From JALHVH01 sp964585685 (lineage in GTDB: Bacteria > Acidobacteriota > Aminicenantia > Aminicenantales > Saccharicenantaceae), in contig CAZPEP010000005.1 of assembly GCA_964585685.1 (NCBI GenBank), positions 1 through 64,000 of the forward strand: 64,000 nt of DNA. The letters are read 5' to 3'. The notes beneath the pieces were generated by a model. It worked only from the letters and a program-made list of their open reading frames with translations. It made no database searches and was not told where the DNA came from. Positions 59,495 through 64,000 of the stretch are shown here, in pieces. Position 1 is the first letter of the stretch, and every line of letters starts with the position of its first letter. The position numbers were made by a program, and so were the translations under genes.

Positions 59495-62400
59495 GCGTCG
59501 GCCTTAAGCTCTTCCTTCCGCTCCATCTTCACGGAGTAGATCTTCGTGATGTTCGGCTCCTCCATGGTCGTGCCGTAGATGTAGTCGGCGACCTCCATGG
59601 TCTTGTAGTTGTGGGTGATGATGATGAACTGGGTCTGGTGCTTGATGGCCTTCATCAGGTCGAGGAACCGGCCGAGGTTGACGTCGTCGAGGGCCGCGTC
59701 GACCTCGTCGAGGAAGCAAAACGGCGACGGCCGGTATCGGAAGAGGGCGAACATGAAGGCCATCGAGGTCAGCGATTTCTCGCCGCCGGAGAGCAGGGCC
59801 AGGTTCTGGACGCGCTTGCCGGGCGGCTGGGCGACGATCTCGACGCCGCTCTCGAGGGCGTTGTCCGGATCGAGGAGCTTGACCTCGGCGTGCCCGCCCT
59901 TGAAGACCAGGGCGAAGATCTCGCTGAAATTCGTGTTGACCTCCTCGAGGGCCTTGAGGAACTTGTTCTTGCTCTCCTCGTCGATCTTGCGGATGGCCTC
60001 GCCGGTCGCGTCGATCGAATCACGGAGGTCCTTTCTCTGTTCGGAAAGGAAGTCGAAGCGCTTCTTCTGCTCGAGGTACTCCTCCTCGGCCATGAGGTTG
60101 ACGGCCTTGTAGCGGAGGAGCGCGTCGCGGGATTCCTCGAGCTCCTTCTCGACATCCTCGTCGGAGAGCTCGGCCACCGGCCGGAGCTTGCGCGGGGCGC
60201 GGCGGAGCTTCACGGGCTCGGCGGCAGGGGCCTGCCCTTCGGCGGCCGGCTCGAGGCTCGCGGCTTCGGCGTCCGGGGCTCCCGTGGCGATGGACTGGGT
60301 CTCTTCGGCTCCCTCTTCGTCTTCGGGGAGAATCTCTTCTTCCAGCTCGGCGGCTTGCGCGGCCCCCGGCACCGCGGCCGCAGCTTCGGATTCGGTCCGG
60401 AGCTCGGCCAGCGTCTTCTTCAGGTCCTGCCAACACGTCTCCTCGAGGTTGACGAGGTCGCGGTCGATCTCTGCCTTGCGGATCTCGGCCTTAACCCGGG
60501 CGTCCTTGGCGGCCTCCTCTTCCTCGCGGGCGGCCTGGAGCAGGGCTTCGAGCTCATTCTGGCGCTTCCGGATCCCGCGGAGGGACGTCTCAGTCTTTTC
60601 GAGCGACTTCTCGCCCGCGTCGCTCTCTTCCTCGAGAGCCTTCGTCTTTGCGGAGAGCTCGCGGATGTATTCGCCGAGCTTTTCCTTGCCGGACTCGTCC
60701 TCCCGAATCTCCTCCTCGAACGCGGCGATCTTGGCCTCGGTAGTCTCTTTGCGGCGGGCGAGGCCCTGGATCTGGAGGTTGAGGCCGTTCATCTTCTCTG
60801 CCAGGAGGTCGCACTCGGACTTGAGCCCGAAGTGGCGCCGTTCGTTCTCGCCGTCCTTCTCTCGGACGGCGACGAGCTCCCGGCGGGCGGCCTCGACGCG
60901 CTCATTGAGGGCGCGCTCGTCCTCCTCGGCGGCTGTCGCGGCGGCGCGCAGGGCCTCCAGGTTCCCGGTCATGGATTCCTTCTCGCCGGCCAGCACCGCC
61001 AGTTCGCGGGCGATGATCTCGGCCGAGATCGACGCCTTTTCCATCTCGACGCGGCCGAACTTCCGCTCCCGGAGCCGGTCCTGGAGGGAATGCTCCTCCT
61101 CGAGGAGGCTTGCGCGCTCCCGCTCGAGTGCGGTCTCGAGGGAACGGCACTCGGCTTCCTTGGCTTCGAGGGCGGCCGAGGGCGGGACGATCTCGTCCTC
61201 GAGACCGGCGGCCCGCTCTTCGAGCCCGTGGATCTCCTGAGCCAGGGCGATCATGCCGTCGCCCTTCGCCCCGAGCCTAAGGAGGCCGGAGGCCAACAGA
61301 AGGTCGCCCGAGGGCGTGATGAAATTCAGGCCGGGGAACCGGAGCCAGAGCCGGACGGCGGCGGCGGCTTCGCGGACGATGACGGCCTCGTCGAGCCGGT
61401 CGAGGTGGTTGCGGAAGCGGTCGTCGGTCCGGACGCGGCCCTTGAGGAGGCCGATGACTTCCGTGTCGCCGAGGACCTCGGGCGGGACGGCGGACCGGAT
61501 GCGGCCGGGGACGAGGAGGTAACTGCCCTTGAGCCCGGGCCGGAGGGCCTTCAGGAACTCCTCGGGCAGGATGACACGGGCCCTGGCCTCGTCCTTCCAG
61601 AAGACGTCGAAGAGGGGGGCATCCTCGGCGCTCGTCCTGACGAGGTCGGCCAGGAGGCCGAACGAGCCGGGGATGTCCTCGGCGGCCACGCCGGCGCGCT
61701 CCTTGGCGTCCACGGTGCGGAGGGCCTGGAGCTGATAGACGGCGGCGTCGCGGCTCTCTTTGAGGGCGGCGATGCGGCCCCGGAACTCGTCGGCGGCGGC
61801 GCGGGCTGAGGCGAGGTCCGACTGGAGCGAGGCGATCGACCGTTCCTTCTCGATGCGGGCCCCCTCGCGGGAGGCGATCTCGGACTCGAAGCCGGCGAGG
61901 GCGGCCTCGGTCTCGGCGAGGAGGGCGGCTTGGCCGGAGGCCTGGGACCGGAGCTTCTCCTCCTGCCGGAGGACGAGCTCGAGCTCCTTCTCGACCTTGA
62001 CGGCGTCGTTCCGCTTCTCGGTGAGCTCCTGGAACGCCCGGAGGTGCTCGTCGCGGAGAGCCTGGATGTCGGCGGCGTGGGCAGCCGTCCGTTCCTTGGC
62101 CACGCGAACGAGGACGGCGGAGGCCTCGACCTCGGATCGGCGACCTTCGAGGTCGGCGGTCATCCCCTCGAGGCCGGAGCGGGCCTGGACGGATTCGAGT
62201 TCGAGGGCGAGCATCTCGGCCCGGAGCTCCTCGCGGGAGGCCTCGGCCTTGCGGCGGGATTCCTCGAGGAACTCGGCGCGCTTTGTCTCGCGCTCGATCT
62301 CGGCCTCGAGGCGGGCGACCTGGGACTTGACGGCGTAGACCCGCTCCTGGCTCTCCTTGAGCGCCTTCTCGAGGTCCCAGAGGGATTTGCGCACGCCGGC

Positions 62401-63186
62401 CAGGTCGTGCTCCTCGGCCTTGATTCGGGACATGACCTCATGCTCTTTCTCCAGGCAGACGTTGTGGGCGGCGGCCGCTTCGGCCTGGGTCCGGACGAGA
62501 TGGATGTCCTTGCGGAGATAGTGAAATGAAGTCAGCTCGCGGATGCGCTCGCGGAGACGGCGGTAGCGGTTGGCGGCCGAGGCCTGGCGCTGGAGGGAGT
62601 TCTTGGCCTTCTCGACCTCGGAGATGATGTCCTCGAGGCGGGTCATGTTCTGCTCGCTCGTCTCGATCTTGTTCTGGGCCTGGCGCTTCCTGTCCTTGTA
62701 GTAGGCCGTGCCGGCGGCCTCCTCGAGGAGGGCCCGCTTCTCGAGCGGCTTGGAGGTGACGAACGTGCCGATGGCGCCTTGCTCGATGACGAAGTACTCG
62801 GCCTCGCCGATGGAGTGCTTCCAGAGCTCCTCCTGGATGTCGCGGAGGCGGACGCCCTTGCCGTCGAGGCGATACTCGCTCTCGCCCGAGCGGAAGGCAC
62901 GGTGGGAGACGGTCATCTCGCCATCCTCGCCGCCGAGGGAGAGGACGACGTCGGCCATGCTGACGGGCGGGCGCTTGGTGTTGCCGTTGAAGATGATGTC
63001 GTCGGTCCGGTCGCCGCGAACGGTCCTCTGGCGGTGGCCCCCGAGGACCCAGAGGAGCGCGTCGACGAGGTTGCTCTTGCCCGTGCCGTTGGGGCCGACG
63101 ATGGCCGTTATGCCGGGGTGGAAGACGATCTTGGTCCGGTCGACGAACGACTTGAATCCCTGCAGTTCGAGCTTCTTGATGATCAT
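59491..63186 (-). CDS. smc: Chromosome segregation protein SMC
   Basis: 1231 residues. N-terminal head with Walker A 'GPNGTGKSNLVDALLWVLGG' (31-38), coiled coil, hinge (~510-660, 'GSFGLLADLV', 'FITPSGDLLLASGLLRLGAK'), second coiled coil, and C-terminal head with signature 'LALLSGGEKSLTSMAFMFAL' and Walker B 'PFCFLDEVDAALDD'. It organises the chromosome together with ScpAB. Unusual is a ~65-residue acidic, Ala/Pro-rich insertion near residues 945-1010 ('EEILPEDEEGAEETQSIATG') that interrupts the returning coil and may be a flexible linker. Hydrophobic-heptad codon bias creates long antisense frames, which were ignored. Confidence 0.95.
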   Translation of the reverse strand: MIIKKLELQGFKSFVDRTKIVFHPGITAIVGPNGTGKSNLVDALLWVLGGHRQRTVRGDRTDDIIFNGNTKRPPVSMADVVLSLGGEDGEMTVSHRAFRSGESEYRLDGKGVRLRDIQEELWKHSIGEAEYFVIEQGAIGTFVTSKPLEKRALLEEAAGTAYYKDRKRQAQNKIETSEQNMTRLEDIISEVEKAKNSLQRQASAANRYRRLRERIRELTSFHYLRKDIHLVRTQAEAAAAHNVCLEKEHEVMSRIKAEEHDLAGVRKSLWDLEKALKESQERVYAVKSQVARLEAEIERETKRAEFLEESRRKAEASREELRAEMLALELESVQARSGLEGMTADLEGRRSEVEASAVLVRVAKERTAAHAADIQALRDEHLRAFQELTEKRNDAVKVEKELELVLRQEEKLRSQASGQAALLAETEAALAGFESEIASREGARIEKERSIASLQSDLASARAAADEFRGRIAALKESRDAAVYQLQALRTVDAKERAGVAAEDIPGSFGLLADLVRTSAEDAPLFDVFWKDEARARVILPEEFLKALRPGLKGSYLLVPGRIRSAVPPEVLGDTEVIGLLKGRVRTDDRFRNHLDRLDEAVIVREAAAAVRLWLRFPGLNFITPSGDLLLASGLLRLGAKGDGMIALAQEIHGLEERAAGLEDEIVPPSAALEAKEAECRSLETALERERASLLEEEHSLQDRLRERKFGRVEMEKASISAEIIARELAVLAGEKESMTGNLEALRAAATAAEEDERALNERVEAARRELVAVREKDGENERRHFGLKSECDLLAEKMNGLNLQIQGLARRKETTEAKIAAFEEEIREDESGKEKLGEYIRELSAKTKALEEESDAGEKSLEKTETSLRGIRKRQNELEALLQAAREEEEAAKDARVKAEIRKAEIDRDLVNLEETCWQDLKKTLAELRTESEAAAAVPGAAQAAELEEEILPEDEEGAEETQSIATGAPDAEAASLEPAAEGQAPAAEPVKLRRAPRKLRPVAELSDEDVEKELEESRDALLRYKAVNLMAEEEYLEQKKRFDFLSEQRKDLRDSIDATGEAIRKIDEESKNKFLKALEEVNTNFSEIFALVFKGGHAEVKLLDPDNALESGVEIVAQPPGKRVQNLALLSGGEKSLTSMAFMFALFRYRPSPFCFLDEVDAALDDVNLGRFLDLMKAIKHQTQFIIITHNYKTMEVADYIYGTTMEEPNITKIYSVKMERKEELKADA

Positions 63187-63461
63187 ATCGTGTATTCTCG
63201 CTTGGACGGGGAATTTCGCGGCGGCGCCCCCGGGTTTCCCGTCTGTTCCCGGGCTTAAGCCTGAGGCTACATCATAGTTAAATTGCCCGTTTTTGGGAAG
63301 GGGGCCGAGGGGGCAGATTATTGTTTCCGGTCATTGCGAGGAGCCCGGCGACGAAGCAATCTGGGGCAAGATTGCTTCGCTTCACTCGCAATGATGCGCT
63401 GGCCTTGCGATCTGATCCCTCCCGGCTTGACAATTGTGAGCTGACCCCTCACAATCCCATT
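63187..63461. repeat. Gap with two different dispersed palindromic repeats
   Basis: GGGCTTAAGCCTGAGGCTAC (63251-63270) is one copy of the CTCAGGCT family. GTCATTGCGAGGAGCCCGGC (from 63333) through GATTGCTTCGCTTCACTCGC AATGA (to ~63394) is a long imperfect hairpin of a type found in many unrelated bacteria. A half site TGACCCCTC of the tmk-type repeat lies near 63433. The gap upstream of the PilZ gene holds no other gene. Confidence 0.75.
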
Positions 63462-63821
63462 ATGGAGAACGATCAGCGCAAGTTCCTTCGGTTCGAGTGT
63501 ATGCTCCCTGCCGAGATCATAAAGATCGAGGAGCGGGATGGCCTGACCGAGAAGGCCCGGATCGACGATTTTTCAAGGGGCGGATTAAAGCTCGTCCTCA
63601 ACCTGGACTTCAATTTCGTCCCCGGCGCGAAGATCGAGCTTAAGTGTTCCCTGCCCGACAAGGCCGATACGGCCCCGGCCAAGGCCGAGGTCATCTGGAG
63701 CAAGAACGAAGGCGGTACTTGGTCCCTCGGCCTGAAGATCCTGGACATGGCCCCCGAGGCCCTCTCCGAGATCCTCGATTCCTGCTACACGCATTGGCAG
63801 GAAAAGAAGCTCAAGGGCTAA
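63462..63821 (+). CDS. PilZ-domain protein (cyclic-di-GMP receptor)
   Basis: 119 residues from the ATG at 63462; the frame upstream is translation of the dispersed hairpin and is excluded. The c-di-GMP motifs are intact: R6-KFL-R10 (RxxxR) and D36-FSRGG (D/NxSxxG), followed by the PilZ barrel ('GAKIELKCSLPDKADTAPAK' and 'AEVIWSKNEGGTWSLGLKIL'). A stand-alone receptor, likely to adjust motility, adhesion or exopolysaccharide in response to the second messenger. The partner is not encoded nearby. Upstream lies a weak TTATGG ATG context without a clear Shine-Dalgarno. Confidence 0.88.
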   Translation: MENDQRKFLRFECMLPAEIIKIEERDGLTEKARIDDFSRGGLKLVLNLDFNFVPGAKIELKCSLPDKADTAPAKAEVIWSKNEGGTWSLGLKILDMAPEALSEILDSCYTHWQEKKLKG

Positions 63822-63832
63822 CCCCTCCGTGC

Positions 63833-63861
63833 TGGACAGCTGCCCGCGTCTCGGCTATAAT
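63833..63861 (+). promoter_or_regulatory. Promoter of tRNA-Thr
   Basis: TGGACA (63833-63838), 17-base spacer, consensus TATAAT (63856-63861), ending 13 bases before the tRNA 5' end. Confidence 0.75.
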
Positions 63862-63874
63862 CTTCCTCCTTCGG

Positions 63875-63947
63875 GCCAGCGTAGCTCAGTCGGTAGAGCG
63901 GCTGATTCGTAATCAGCAGGTCGGAGGTTCGATCCCTCTCGCTGGCT
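63875..63947 (+). tRNA. tRNA-Thr (anticodon CGT)
   Basis: Cloverleaf GCCAGCG/CGCTGGC acceptor, D arm GCTC..GAGC, anticodon stem GCTGA/TCAGC with loop TTCGTAA (anticodon CGT, reads ACG), T arm GGAGG TTCGATC CCTCT-type. CCA is not encoded. Confidence 0.95.
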
Positions 63948-64000
63948 CTCCCATATTCCCCCCATATAGCCCTCCGGAATCAATCATTTAGGCCGGAGGC

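Noticed and set aside
59611..61809. 732-codon plus-strand frame opposite smc
   Set aside because: Repetitive Leu/Gly/Glu string that mirrors the coiled-coil codons of smc; not a protein family.
63321..63461. N-terminal extension of the PilZ protein
   Set aside because: The extra 47 codons ('IARSPATKQ...FTRNDA') are translation of a widespread intergenic hairpin repeat; the ATG at 63462 is where the PilZ motifs begin.

Overview
The window is high-GC bacterial chromosome. Its gene content fits a heterotrophic, peptidase-rich anaerobe or facultative anaerobe of the Acidobacteriota/Candidatus Aminicenantes type. The signs are a secreted C69 dipeptidase, a tricorn-type protease, an Oar-like TonB receptor, Na+-coupled sugar and glutamate carriers, a fused NfnA-NfnB transhydrogenase and an outer-membrane biogenesis gene set. 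That placement is inferred from gene content; no database search was possible.

Region 1 (1-24 kb) holds a GH2 glycosidase (partial), a stand-alone GMP synthase ATPase subunit and tRNA-Glu(CTC). A decayed element of about 1.45 kb sits in that tRNA, bounded by a 77-bp duplication of the tRNA 3' half. Inside it are a tyrosine-recombinase stump and two convergent small genes with near-identical 'leader' halves and divergent Cys-rich 'tails', the layout of ribosomally made peptide precursors. Next come secreted C69 peptidase, a thioredoxin-like protein, a kinase/response-regulator cluster leading into nfnAB, a secreted zinc phospholipase C-like protein, a Na+/sugar symporter + small membrane protein + galactokinase set, an amino-acid permease, gltS, and a FAD-oxidoreductase/homoserine-dehydrogenase-like pair lying between a tRNA-Gln remnant and intact tRNA-Gln(CTG).

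Region 2 (24-43.6 kb) is mosaic and accessory: a tricorn protease, a glycosyltransferase/FemAB-like pair of foreign codon style, a YfcC carrier + GntR regulator + TonB receptor, and a D-threonine-aldolase-like plus ornithine-cyclodeaminase-like pair that resembles half of the beta-hydroxyaspartate cycle. It also has an A+T-rich HAD gene, a QueG-like Fe-S protein, a second GntR regulator and a secreted esterase, with remnants of IS5- and IS481-type transposases and an inverted-repeat element among them.

Region 3 (43.6-64 kb) is core: a UPF0104-type membrane protein, nrdR, hsp20, lon (with an odd basic tail), thiL, dapF-htrA, tmk, PBP1A, a FecR-domain protein, a B12-domain radical SAM protein, smc, a PilZ protein and tRNA-Thr(CGT). 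Its intergenic spaces are filled by at least three families of palindromic or tandem repeats.

The strongest candidate for something undescribed is the paired peptide-precursor locus inside the tRNA-Glu element (2541-3092).
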